From the NCBI GenBank assembly GCA_035718085.1, contig DASTHS010000076.1, positions 1 to 8,112 of the forward strand: a stretch of DNA of 8,112 bases, given 5' to 3'. Positions within the stretch are counted from its first letter, which is position 1, and each line of letters opens with the position of its first letter. Source of the DNA: DASTHS01 sp035718085. Lineage in GTDB: Bacteria; Actinomycetota; Acidimicrobiia; Acidimicrobiales; Palsa-688. Shown in pieces: positions 1 through 8,112 of this stretch. The position numbers and the translations under genes are program-made. Under the pieces are notes generated by a model. It was not told the DNA's origin. It worked only from the letters and a program-made list of their open reading frames with translations, and ran no database searches.

Positions 1-24
1 TCGGGCACGGCCGGCCGGGCCGGG

Positions 25-30
25 TACCGT
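25..30 (+). promoter_or_regulatory. Possible -10 element (TACCGT) just upstream of purK
   Basis: TACCGT fits the TANNNT pattern of actinobacterial -10 hexamers and ends 9 bases before the purK ATG. No purine-rich ribosome binding site lies between it and the start, which would fit a leaderless or nearly leaderless transcript. No convincing -35 hexamer is visible, and only 24 bases of upstream sequence are available. The rest of positions 1-39 shows no gene, PurR-type operator or riboswitch that I can recognise. This is an inference from spacing and composition only. Confidence 0.3.
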
Positions 31-39
31 CGCGCCCGC

Positions 40-1212
40 ATGGCCACCCGGATCGGCATCGTCGGCGGCGGGCAGCTCGGGCGGATGCTCACCCTGGCCG
101 CCCATCCCCTCGGCCTGGCGGTGACGGTGCTCGACCCGACGCCGGGCTGCCCGGCCGCCCAGGTCGGCGCCGCCCAGGTCGTCGGCGGCATCCGGGAGCC
201 GGCCGCCATCCGCCGCCTGGCCGCCGCGGTCGACGTGGTCACCTGGGAGGTCGAGCACATCGACGCCGGCACCCTGGAGGCCCTCGAGCGGGAGGGCCAC
301 CTGGTGCGCCCGTCACCGGTGATGCTCGCCACCGTGCGCGACAAGTTGGCGCAGAAGCAGCTGTTCGCCGCGGCCGGCGTGCCGGTGCCGGCGGCCGAGC
401 CGTTCCCTGCGGAGCCGACCCCGGCGGCGGTCGAGGAGCTCTTCGGTGCCCTCGGGCGGCCGGTGGTGGTCAAGGCCCGCATGGGGGGCTTCGACGGCCG
501 GGGCAACGCCGTCTTCGACGGCGACCTCGACGGTCTGGCCCGAGCGCTGGGCGACGACTGGGCCGCCCTCTACGCCGAGGAGGTGGTCGCCTTCGACGCC
601 GAGCTCGCCGTGGTGGCCGCCCGGGGTGCCGGCGGCGAGGTGGCCGCCTACCCGACGATCCGCACCACCCAGCGCGACGGCATCTGCCACAGCGCGACCG
701 TGCCGGCCGGCGTCGGCGCCGGGCTCGAGGCCGCCGCCCAGCGGGTCGCCGCCCAGGTCCTCGACGTGCTCGGCGGCGCCGGCGTGTTCGCCGTCGAGAT
801 GTTCGCGGTGCGCGACCGGGTGCTGGTCAACGAGGTGGCCCCCCGGGTGCACAACTCGGGGCACCTCACCATCGAGGCGTTCGCCACCTCACAGTTCGAG
901 CAGCACCTGCGGGCGGTCGCCGGCCTGCCGCTCGGCGCCACCACGCCACGGGCGCCGGCGGCGGCGATGGTCAACGTGCTCGGCCGCCCCGACGGCGGGG
1001 GGCCGGCGGGCGGCGACGGGTCGGCGGGGGAGCGAGCCGCCGGTGGCGGCGCAGGCGTCGCCGCGGCCCTGGGCCGACCCGACGTGCACCTGCACCTCTA
1101 CGGCAAGGAGCCCCGCCCCGGCCGCAAGGTCGGCCACGTGACCGCCCTCGGCGACGACCCCGACGAGACCCTGGCACGGGCCGGCGCGGCCCGCGCCGCC
1201 CTGCCGCTGTGA
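40..1212 (+). CDS. purK: N5-carboxyaminoimidazole ribonucleotide synthetase (PurK)
   Basis: This ATP-grasp enzyme uses ATP and bicarbonate to convert AIR to N5-CAIR, the first half of AIR carboxylation; PurE completes it. The 390-residue product opens with the nucleotide-fold motif GIVGGGQLGRM (residues 6-16). It continues with TWEVEHID (68-75), the ATP-grasp core VVVKARMGGFDGRGN (142-156, Lys145 the likely ATP-phosphate contact) and the metal/ATP-binding stretch NEVAPRVHNSGH (264-275). The family C-terminal motif HLHLYGKE lies at 350-357. The ATG start places the Rossmann motif at the usual distance from the N-terminus. No Shine-Dalgarno is visible. Residues about 316-341, between the conserved MVNVLG and HLHLYGK blocks, form a Gly/Ala-rich low-complexity linker that appears longer than usual. 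The stop overlaps the purE start by 4 bases (GTGA). The family assignment is secure. Confidence 0.96.
   Translation: MATRIGIVGGGQLGRMLTLAAHPLGLAVTVLDPTPGCPAAQVGAAQVVGGIREPAAIRRLAAAVDVVTWEVEHIDAGTLEALEREGHLVRPSPVMLATVRDKLAQKQLFAAAGVPVPAAEPFPAEPTPAAVEELFGALGRPVVVKARMGGFDGRGNAVFDGDLDGLARALGDDWAALYAEEVVAFDAELAVVAARGAGGEVAAYPTIRTTQRDGICHSATVPAGVGAGLEAAAQRVAAQVLDVLGGAGVFAVEMFAVRDRVLVNEVAPRVHNSGHLTIEAFATSQFEQHLRAVAGLPLGATTPRAPAAAMVNVLGRPDGGGPAGGDGSAGERAAGGGAGVAAALGRPDVHLHLYGKEPRPGRKVGHVTALGDDPDETLARAGAARAALPL
997..1030 (+). other. G-quadruplex-type motif inside purK
   Basis: Four G-runs of 6, 3, 3 and 5 bases (997-1002, 1008-1010, 1018-1020, 1026-1030) are separated by loops of 5, 7 and 5 bases. 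This satisfies the common G3+N1-7 quadruplex pattern on the coding strand, so it would also be present in the mRNA. It encodes part of the Gly/Ala-rich PurK linker, so biased composition alone could explain it. The pattern match is seen directly; folding and any effect on expression are speculative. Confidence 0.4.
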
Positions 1213-1760
1213 CCAGCCTCCGGGTCGGGGTGATCATGGGCTCCGACAGCGACCTCGCCACCATGCGCCACGTGGGACGCGCCCTCGGCGCCGTCGGCCT
1301 GCGGGCCACCGTCGACTACGAGGAGCGCGTCGTGTCGGCCCACCGCACCCCCCGGGCCATGGCCGCCTACGCGGCCGAGGCGGCCGGGCGGGGGCTGCAG
1401 GTCATCGTCGCCGGCGCCGGCGGGTCGGCCCACCTGCCGGGCATGGTGGCCTCGGAGACCACCCTGCCCGTGCTCGGCGTGGCCGTGACTTCCTCCCCCG
1501 ACACGCTCAACCGGGCCCTGGGGTCGATGATCGGGATGCCCGAGGGCAAGCCCCTGGCCACCTTCCAGGGGCCGGCCGGCGCCTACAACGCCGGGTTGTT
1601 CGCGGCGCGCGTGCTGGCCCTTGCCGACCCCGGCCTGGCGGCCGCCCTCGCCGCGCTCGACCGGCAGCTGGCCGACTCGGTGGCGGCACGTGACCGGCGC
1701 CTGGCCGAGCTCGGCTCGGAGGCCTACCTGGCCGACCCGCCCCCCACCCCCGGCAGCTAG
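1209..1760 (+). CDS. purE: N5-CAIR mutase, class I PurE
   Basis: This enzyme moves the carboxylate of N5-CAIR from N5 to C4 to give CAIR, acting directly after PurK; class I members are typically homo-octameric. The GTG start at 1209 overlaps the purK stop (GTGA) and yields 183 residues. Visible motifs are GVIMGSDSD (7-15), VVSAHRTP (41-48) and GAGGSAHLPGM (69-79). His45 and His75 fall at the same numbers as the active-site histidines of E. coli PurE. The later part, residues 91-136, departs from the usual wording: TSSPDTLNRALGSMIGMPEGK replaces the common stretch ending in QMPAGVPVAT. ATFQGPAGAYNAGLFAARVL (117-136) is still recognisable as the family helix. A C-terminal extension of about 40 residues, charged and ending in a Pro-rich tail, follows. 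With purK adjacent, a mutase role is far more likely than a direct AIR carboxylase role. Confidence 0.95.
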   Translation: MTSLRVGVIMGSDSDLATMRHVGRALGAVGLRATVDYEERVVSAHRTPRAMAAYAAEAAGRGLQVIVAGAGGSAHLPGMVASETTLPVLGVAVTSSPDTLNRALGSMIGMPEGKPLATFQGPAGAYNAGLFAARVLALADPGLAAALAALDRQLADSVAARDRRLAELGSEAYLADPPPTPGS

Positions 1761-1763
1761 CCT
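1758..1763 (+). promoter_or_regulatory. Possible -10 element (TAGCCT) for purA
   Basis: TAGCCT fits TANNNT and ends 7 bases before the purA GTG, which is the spacing expected if transcription began at or next to the start codon. No Shine-Dalgarno lies in the 10-base purE-purA gap. The TA of the hexamer comes from the purE stop codon TAG, which makes a chance match easier. No good -35 box is seen upstream. An internal leaderless promoter for purA is therefore only a hypothesis. Confidence 0.3.
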
Positions 1764-1770
1764 CGACCAA

Positions 1771-3051
<1,281 letters not shown>

Positions 3052-3055
3052 GGCC

Positions 3056-4315
3056 GTGAGGGTCTGCGTCGTCGGTGCCGGCGGCCGCGAGCACGCGCTC
3101 GCCGCCGCCCTGGCCCGCACCGCCGAGGTGGTCGTCGCCCCGGGGAACGCCGGCATGGCCGCCCTGGCCGCCGGCCGGTTCCGCTGCGTCGACGCGCCCC
3201 CCGAGTCGGTCGCCGCCGACCTGTGGGTCATCGGGCCGGAGGCCCCGCTGGTCAGCGGCCTCGCCGACCGCATCAGGGCGGCCGGCGGGCTGGTGTTCGG
3301 GCCGGGGGCCGACGGCGCCCGCCTGGAGGGCTCGAAGGCGTTCATGAAGGAGGTGCTCGCCGCCGCCGGCGTGCCGACCGCCGCCTACGGAGCCTACCGC
3401 GACCCCGGCCCGGCCATCGAGCACCTCCGGTCGCTCCCGGGCCCGTGGGTGGTCAAGACCGACGGCCTCGCCGCCGGCAAGGGTGTCGTGGTCACCGACG
3501 ACCTGGCCGTCGCGGAGGCCGACGTGCGGGCCAAGCTGTCGGGCGAGGCGTTCGGCGACGCCGGCCGCACGGTGGTGGTCGAAGAGCACCTGGCGGGCGT
3601 CGAGCTGTCGGTGATGGCCGTGTGCGACGGCCGCACGTCGGTTGCCCTCGCCCCCGCCCGCGACCACAAGCGCCTCGCCGACGGCGACGAGGGCCCCAAC
3701 ACCGGCGGGATGGGCGCCTACTCGCCGGTGCCCGGCGCCGGGCCCGACGTGGTCGACCAGGTGCGGCGGGAGGCCATCGAGCCCACCCTCGCCGCCCTGC
3801 GGGCGCGCGGCATCGACTACCGGGGGGTGCTCTACGCCGGGGTGATGCTCACCGACACCGGCCCGAAGGTGCTCGAGTTCAACGTGCGCTTCGGCGACCC
3901 CGAGACCCAGGTCGTGCTGCCCCGGTGGGGCGGCGACGTCGCCGGTGTGCTGGCGGCGGCCGCCGCCGGGCGCCTCGCCGACGGCGCCCCGCCGGTGTGG
4001 GCCGACGACGCCGCGGTCACCGTGGTGCTCGCCTCGCCCGGCTACCCGGCGGCGCCGCGCACCGGCGACGCCGTGCGCGGCCTCGACGACGCCGCGGCCG
4101 TGCCCGGCGCCGCCGTCTACGCCGCCGGCCTGGCTGCGGGCGCCGGCGGGCTGGTCACCGCCGGCGGCCGGGTGGTGGCCGTCACCGGCGTCGGCGCCGA
4201 CCTGGCCGCCGCCCGGGCAGTGGCCTACGGCGCCGCCGACCGCATCAGCTGGCCCGGCCTGCAGCGCCGCGGCGACATCGGCGCCCGGCCCATCGACCAG
4301 ACTGGCGCCCCGTGA
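3056..4315 (+). CDS. purD: Phosphoribosylamine-glycine ligase (GAR synthetase, PurD)
   Basis: This ATP-grasp ligase couples glycine to 5-phosphoribosylamine to make GAR, step 2 of the pathway. The GTG at 3056, 4 bases after the purA stop, gives 419 residues beginning MRVCVVGAGGREHA. The N-domain holds GxGGREHA (7-14), APGNAG and IGPEAPLV (59-66). The ATP-grasp region includes EGSKAFMKE, KTDGLAAGKGVVV and DHKRLADGDEGPNTGGMGAY (203-222), and LEFNVRFGDPETQ (273-285) supplies the metal-binding Glu and Asn. The C-domain runs through ASPGYPAAPRTGD to a final helix and the family-like ending RRGDIGARPID. The stretch between APGNAG and GPE is compact, with GPE at 60-62, about ten residues earlier than in the E. 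coli enzyme as I recall it. The core motifs are complete, so it should be active. The stop overlaps the purC start by 4 bases. Confidence 0.97.
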   Translation: MRVCVVGAGGREHALAAALARTAEVVVAPGNAGMAALAAGRFRCVDAPPESVAADLWVIGPEAPLVSGLADRIRAAGGLVFGPGADGARLEGSKAFMKEVLAAAGVPTAAYGAYRDPGPAIEHLRSLPGPWVVKTDGLAAGKGVVVTDDLAVAEADVRAKLSGEAFGDAGRTVVVEEHLAGVELSVMAVCDGRTSVALAPARDHKRLADGDEGPNTGGMGAYSPVPGAGPDVVDQVRREAIEPTLAALRARGIDYRGVLYAGVMLTDTGPKVLEFNVRFGDPETQVVLPRWGGDVAGVLAAAAAGRLADGAPPVWADDAAVTVVLASPGYPAAPRTGDAVRGLDDAAAVPGAAVYAAGLAAGAGGLVTAGGRVVAVTGVGADLAAARAVAYGAADRISWPGLQRRGDIGARPIDQTGAP

Positions 4316-5190
4316 CCCCGCCCCTCGTCGCCACCGGGAAGGTGCGCGACATCTACCAGCTCGACGACGACACCCTGCTGATGGTGGCCTCCGACCGCAT
4401 GTCGGCGTTCGACGTGGTGATGGCCGAGCCCATCCCCGACAAGGGGCGCGTGCTCACCGGCCTGACGGCCTACTGGGCCGGGCGGCTGGCCGACGTGGCC
4501 CCCAGCCACCTCGTGGGCACCGACGTGCCGGCGGAGGCCGCCGACCTCGGCGACGACCTCGACGGCCGCGTGATGGTGGTGCGCCGGGCCGAGATGCTGC
4601 CGATCGAGTGCATCGTGCGGGGCTACCTGTCGGGCTCGGCGTGGGCCGAGTACCGCCAGCACCGCACCGTGCACGGGCAGGCCATGCCTGCGGGGCTGCG
4701 CCAGTCCGACCGCCTGGAGGAACCCATCTTCACCCCGAGCACCAAGGCCACCGACGGCCACGACGTCAACATCGGCTTCGAGGAGGCCGCCGAGCTCGTC
4801 GGCCCCGGCGTCGCCGAAGAGGCCCGTCGCATCAGCCTCGCCGCCTACGCCGCCGGCCTCGAGCACGCCTCCGCCAACGGCATCATCGTCGCCGACACCA
4901 AGTTCGAGCTCGGGGTCATCGACGGGCGGCTGGCCATCTGCGACGAGGTGCTCACGCCCGACTCGTCGCGCTTCTGGCCGGAGGAGGCGTGGGCTCCCGG
5001 CGAGGTGCCGCCCAGCTTCGACAAGCAGCCCCTGCGCGACTGGCTGGAGGGCACCGGGTGGGCGAAGGTGCCGCCGCCCCCGCCGCTGCCCCCGGAGGTC
5101 GTCGGTGCGACCCGCGCCCGCTACGTCGCCGCCTACGAGCGTCTGACCGGCCGGCCGTTCGCGTCGCTCCCCGGCGTGGTGGCGGCATGA
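4312..5190 (+). CDS. purC: SAICAR synthetase (PurC)
   Basis: PurC uses ATP to condense CAIR, the PurE product, with aspartate to form SAICAR. The GTG at 4312 overlaps the purD stop (GTGA) and places GKVRDIY at residues 9-15, as expected for the N-terminus. The frame stays open far upstream inside purD, but that part is not PurC-like. The product of 292 residues is the longer form of the family rather than the roughly 237-residue E. coli type. Visible motifs in order are ASDRMSAFD (26-34), IPDKG (41-45), IECIVRGYLSGSAW (98-111), TPSTKATDGHD (141-151), VADTKFELG (193-201) and CDEVLTPDSSRFW (210-222). The C-terminal SFDKQPLRDWLE belongs to the long form. The stop overlaps purS by 4 bases (ATGA). 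Confidence 0.97.
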   Translation: MTPPLVATGKVRDIYQLDDDTLLMVASDRMSAFDVVMAEPIPDKGRVLTGLTAYWAGRLADVAPSHLVGTDVPAEAADLGDDLDGRVMVVRRAEMLPIECIVRGYLSGSAWAEYRQHRTVHGQAMPAGLRQSDRLEEPIFTPSTKATDGHDVNIGFEEAAELVGPGVAEEARRISLAAYAAGLEHASANGIIVADTKFELGVIDGRLAICDEVLTPDSSRFWPEEAWAPGEVPPSFDKQPLRDWLEGTGWAKVPPPPPLPPEVVGATRARYVAAYERLTGRPFASLPGVVAA

Positions 5191-5438
5191 GCCGCTTCAC
5201 CGTGCACGTCGCCGTGCACCTGCGCGACGGCATCGCCGACCCGCAGGGCGCCACCATCGAGCGGGCCCTGCCGGCGCTCGGGTTCGACGACGTCTCGGGG
5301 GTGCGCAGCGGCAAGGCGTTCTGGCTCGACGTCGACGCCGAGTCGCCCGAGGCGGCCGCGGCCCGGGCCGACGAGCTGTGCCGGCGGTTCCTCACCAACC
5401 CCGTCATCGAGTCGGCGACCGTGACGGTGCTGTCGTGA
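5187..5438 (+). CDS. purS: FGAM synthetase subunit PurS
   Basis: PurS is the small non-catalytic subunit that holds PurQ and PurL together in the three-part FGAR amidotransferase; it probably helps pass ammonia between their active sites. The ATG at 5187 overlaps the purC stop and gives 83 residues, the normal size. The sequence follows the family pattern: a first beta strand FTVHVAVHLRDGIADPQG (4-21), then IERALPALGF, the strand VSGVRSGKAFWLDV, a long charged helix, and a closing LTNPVIESATV. The stop overlaps the GTG start of purQ by 4 bases. Position between purC and purQ and a full match across the length make the call firm despite the small size. Confidence 0.95.
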   Translation: MSRFTVHVAVHLRDGIADPQGATIERALPALGFDDVSGVRSGKAFWLDVDAESPEAAAARADELCRRFLTNPVIESATVTVLS

Positions 5439-6130
5439 CCGCCCGCGTCGGCGTGGTGCTCTTCCCCGGCACCAACTGCGAGCACGACGTCGCCGCCGCC
5501 CTCGCCGCCCTCGGCGGCGAGCCGGTGCTGGTGTGGCACGGCGAGCGCAGCCTCGGCGACGTCGACGCGGTGGTGCTGCCCGGCGGGTTCGCCCACGGTG
5601 ACTACCTGCGCCCAGGGGCGATCGCCCGCTTCTCGCCCGTCATGGGCGCAGTGCAGGCCTTCGCGGCCGCCGGCGGGCCGGTCGTCGGCATCTGCAACGG
5701 CTTCCAGGTGCTCACCGAGGCCGGGCTGCTGCCCGGCGCCCTGCAGAAGAACGCCGGCCTGGCCTTCCTGTGCGCTCCCGCCCCCCTGATCGTGGCATCG
5801 TCGGCCAGCGTGCTCACCGGCGGGCTGCCGGTCGGCACGGAGCTCACCATCCCGGTCAACCACTTCGAGGGCAACTACACCGTCGACGACCCGGCCGCGC
5901 TCGAGTCACTGCACGTGGTGCTCCGCTACGCCGCCAACCCGAACGGCTCCATGGGCGACATCGCTGGCGTCGCCAACGCCGCCGGCAACGTCGTCGGGCT
6001 GATGCCCCACCCCGAACGGGCCTGCGACCCCCTCGTCGGCCGCCCCGACGGCGCCGTGCTGCTGGCCGCCCTGCTCACCGCCGCCGGCAGTGGCGCGGTC
6101 GCCGGCGGGCGCGCCGCCCTGGCCGGATGA
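5435..6130 (+). CDS. purQ: FGAM synthetase glutaminase subunit (PurQ)
   Basis: PurQ is a class I glutamine amidotransferase that releases ammonia from glutamine for PurL. The GTG at 5435 overlaps the purS stop and gives 231 residues starting TARVGVVLFPGTNCEHD; an upstream ATG at 5378 would only add residues read out of frame through purS. The oxyanion-region motif LPGGFAHGDYLRPG (48-61) is present. The nucleophile Cys87 sits in GICNGFQ (85-91), with His192 and Glu194 in MPHPERA (190-196) completing the triad. NPNGSMGDIAGV precedes the final motif. Two places differ from the usual wording: Pro60 where many PurQ have Cys (YLRCG), and PVNHFEGNY (140-148) where many have an AHGEGNY-like sequence. 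The C-terminus ends in an Ala/Gly-rich tail. The stop overlaps purL by 4 bases (ATGA). Confidence 0.96.
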   Translation: MTARVGVVLFPGTNCEHDVAAALAALGGEPVLVWHGERSLGDVDAVVLPGGFAHGDYLRPGAIARFSPVMGAVQAFAAAGGPVVGICNGFQVLTEAGLLPGALQKNAGLAFLCAPAPLIVASSASVLTGGLPVGTELTIPVNHFEGNYTVDDPAALESLHVVLRYAANPNGSMGDIAGVANAAGNVVGLMPHPERACDPLVGRPDGAVLLAALLTAAGSGAVAGGRAALAG

Positions 6131-8112
6131 CCGACCTGGCCCTGGCCCGGGCGCTCGGGCTCACCGACGACGAGACGGCGGCCGTCGAGCGTCTGCTCGG
6201 GCGCGACCCGAACCACCTCGAGCTCGCCATGTACTCGGTCATGTGGAGCGAGCACTGCTCCTACAAGTCGTCGCGGGTGCACCTGCGCCGCCTGCCGACC
6301 ACCGGCGAGCGGGTGCTCGTGGGGCCGGGTGAGAACGCCGGCGTCGTCGACGCCGGCGGCGGCCTGGCGGTCGCCCTGCGCATCGAGAGCCACAACCACC
6401 CCTCGGCCATCGAGCCGTACCAGGGTGCCGCCACCGGCGTCGGCGGCATCCTGCGCGACATCTTCACCATGGGCGCCCGGCCCGTCGCGCTGATGGACCC
6501 GCTGCGCTTCGGACCCCTCGACGATCCCCGCAGCCGGTGGATCGCCTCGGGCGTGGTGGCCGGCATCTCCGGCTACGGCAACAGCGTCGGGGTGCCCACC
6601 GTGGGCGGCGAGGTCGTCTTCGACGCCTGCTACGCCGACAACCCGCTGGTCAACGTGCTCTGCTGCGGGGTGCTGCCCCGCGAGCGGCTGGTGCTCGGCG
6701 CCGCCACCGGCGTGGGCAACCTGGCGGTGCTGCTCGGCTCGGCCACCGGGCGCGACGGCATCGGGGGGGTCAGCGTGCTGGCGTCGGCCGGGTTCGGTGA
6801 CGACGCCGCCGCCGAGGAGGCCAAGCGACCCAACGTGCAGGTCGGTGACCCCTTCGAGGAGAAGCGCCTGATCGAGGCGTGCCTCGAGCTGCTCGACGCC
6901 GGCCTGGTCGTCGGCATCCAGGACCTGGGGGGCGCCGGGCTGACGTGCGCGACCAGCGAGACCGCCAGCCGCGGCGGCGTGGGCATGGACGTGAGCATCG
7001 CGGATGTCGCCCAGCGCGAGCCCGGCATGGAGCCTTGGGAGGTCATGACCTCCGAGAGCCAGGAGCGGATGCTCGCCATCGTCACCCCCGCCGACCTCGA
7101 CCGGGTGCTGGCCGTGTGCGCCCGTTGGGAGGTGCGCGCCTCGGTCGTCGGGCGGGTCACCGACGGGGGGCGCCTCCGCATCCTCGCCAGCTTCGACGAG
7201 GGGGCGGAGGTGCTCGCCGACGTGCCGGCCGCCACCCTCCACGAGGACGCCCCCTGCTACGACCGACCCCTCGCCCGGCCCGACGCCGACCTCGACGCCC
7301 TCGCCGCCGCCGACCCCGGCGCGCTGCCCGCGCCCGCCGACTGCGGCGCCGACCTGCTGGCCCTGCTCGTCGACCCGGCATGGGTGTACCGGCAGTACGA
7401 CCACATGCTGTTCCTGAACACCGTGGTCGCACCCGGGGCCGACGCCGCCGTGCTGCGCCTCGCCGGGCCGGGGGTTCGACCGCCCTTCGGTGCAGCTGGC
7501 GGCGACGACTTCGCCGGGGCGGCCGACGCCATGGCGCTGTCGACCGACGGCAACGCCCGGTGGTGCGCCCTCGACCCGCGCCTCGGCACCGCCCTGACCG
7601 TCGCCGAGTCCGCCCTCAACCTGGCCTGCGTCGGAGCCACCCCCGTCGCGCTCGTCAACTGCCTCAACTTCGGCAACCCCGAGCACCCTGCCGTCATGTG
7701 GCAGCTCTCGGAGGCCATCGACGGCATGGCCGAGGCGTGCACCGCCCTGGCCATCCCCGTCGTCGGTGGCAACGTGTCGCTCTACAACGAGAGCCGCGGC
7801 CGCGACATCGACCCCACCCCCGTCGTCGGCACCCTCGGGCTGGTGCAGCACCTCGAGCGGCGCCCGCCGCTGCCCCACCTGCACGACGGCGGCCGCGTGC
7901 TGCTCGTCGCCGTGCGGGGCGCCACCAGCAGCCTCGGCGGCTCCCGCTGGGCGGCCGAGGTGCGCGGCCACCGCGGCGGTGTGCTCCCCGGCCTCGACCT
8001 GGCCGCCCACGGCCGTCTGGTCGCCGCCGTCGCCGCCCTCGCCGGCAGCGGTCTCGCCGACGGGCTGCACGACGTGAGCGACGGCGGCCTCGGCGTCGCC
8101 CTGGCGGAGATG
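6127..8112 (+). CDS. purL: FGAM synthetase large subunit, small-type PurL (3' truncated by window)
   Basis: PurL is the ATP-dependent synthetase subunit that turns FGAR and PurQ-derived ammonia into FGAM. From the ATG at 6127, which overlaps the purQ stop, 662 codons stay open to the window edge. Small-type PurL is usually about 720-770 residues, so only the last part is missing. There is no fused PurS-like or glutaminase domain at the visible end. Motifs in order are MWSEHCSYK (39-47), GPGENAGVVD (66-75), IESHNHPSAIEPYQG (86-100), RDIFTMGARP (110-119), TVGGEV, IQDLGGAGLTCATSE (264-278) and MTSESQERM (307-315). The second AIRS-like half has YDHM (424-427), LSTDGNARW (471-479), NCLNFGNPE (511-519), VVGGNVSLYNES (545-556), SSLGGS and LHDVSDGG (647-654). 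Codon-by-codon reading shows no frameshift. The missing end carries the tail of the second AIRS C-terminal domain. Confidence 0.97.
   Translation, partial: MTDLALARALGLTDDETAAVERLLGRDPNHLELAMYSVMWSEHCSYKSSRVHLRRLPTTGERVLVGPGENAGVVDAGGGLAVALRIESHNHPSAIEPYQGAATGVGGILRDIFTMGARPVALMDPLRFGPLDDPRSRWIASGVVAGISGYGNSVGVPTVGGEVVFDACYADNPLVNVLCCGVLPRERLVLGAATGVGNLAVLLGSATGRDGIGGVSVLASAGFGDDAAAEEAKRPNVQVGDPFEEKRLIEACLELLDAGLVVGIQDLGGAGLTCATSETASRGGVGMDVSIADVAQREPGMEPWEVMTSESQERMLAIVTPADLDRVLAVCARWEVRASVVGRVTDGGRLRILASFDEGAEVLADVPAATLHEDAPCYDRPLARPDADLDALAAADPGALPAPADCGADLLALLVDPAWVYRQYDHMLFLNTVVAPGADAAVLRLAGPGVRPPFGAAGGDDFAGAADAMALSTDGNARWCALDPRLGTALTVAESALNLACVGATPVALVNCLNFGNPEHPAVMWQLSEAIDGMAEACTALAIPVVGGNVSLYNESRGRDIDPTPVVGTLGLVQHLERRPPLPHLHDGGRVLLVAVRGATSSLGGSRWAAEVRGHRGGVLPGLDLAAHGRLVAAVAALAGSGLADGLHDVSDGGLGVALAEM

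Noticed and set aside
1411..1424. Short GCCGGC palindrome run in purE
   Set aside because: It encodes the conserved Gly-rich active-site motif before His75, and codon use explains it.
1621..1770. In-frame upstream extension of purA inside purE
   Set aside because: The 50 extra residues are out-of-frame purE sequence. The canonical PurA N-terminus begins at the GTG at 1771.
3223..4311. In-frame upstream extension of purC through most of purD
   Set aside because: The extension is Arg/Gly/Pro-rich frame-shifted purD sequence. PurC similarity begins exactly at the GTG that overlaps the purD stop.
6336..6358. Perfect inverted repeat, 10-base arms and 3-base loop, in purL
   Set aside because: It encodes the conserved GENAGVVD region and has no following T-run. 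It lies early in an intact gene, so a terminator is unlikely. GCCGGC-type palindromes are common in this composition.
5926..8070. Very long open frame (714 codons) on the minus strand opposite purQ/purL
   Set aside because: The translation is low-complexity, rich in Gly, Ala, Arg, His and Val, with no recognisable domain. It mirrors a plus-strand gene with intact family motifs. Long antisense frames are expected in very GC-rich coding DNA because stop codons are rare.

Overview
The window is one uninterrupted, all plus-strand cluster of de novo purine biosynthesis genes in the order purK-purE-purA-purD-purC-purS-purQ-purL. The last gene runs off the right edge. The DNA is very GC-rich, with G or C at almost every third codon position and frequent GTG starts. 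A separate three-part PurS/PurQ/small-PurL FGAM synthetase, a PurK + class I PurE route and a long-form PurC suggest a high-GC actinobacterium. My best guess is an Acidimicrobiia-like lineage, but I cannot fix the genus from sequence alone.

Layout. Positions 1-39 are non-coding or the end of an unseen upstream region, with a possible -10 element. purK (40-1212) and purE (1209-1760) convert AIR to CAIR through N5-CAIR. A 10-base gap precedes purA (1771-3051), which commits IMP to AMP and also carries a possible -10 element just before its start. purD (3056-4315) makes GAR, the second step. purC (4312-5190) makes SAICAR from CAIR. purS (5187-5438), purQ (5435-6130) and purL (6127 to beyond 8112) encode the subunits of the fourth-step FGAR amidotransferase. 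Five of the seven junctions are 4-base GTGA/ATGA overlaps, and the other two gaps are 4 and 10 bases. The whole set therefore reads as one translationally coupled operon. Clear Shine-Dalgarno sequences are lacking.

How it works together. Together these genes supply steps 2, 4, 6 and 7 of the route to IMP plus the first AMP-branch step. purF, purN, purM, purB and purH are not in the window; some could lie downstream of purL, but that is inference.

I looked for a novel system and did not find one. No mobile element, CRISPR array, RNA gene, toxin or defence gene is visible. What merits a second look is smaller: the placement of purA with a possible leaderless promoter, a Gly/Ala-rich PurK linker encoded by a G-quadruplex-type motif, the near-absence of ribosome binding sites, and a few departures from usual motifs in PurE, PurQ and PurD.
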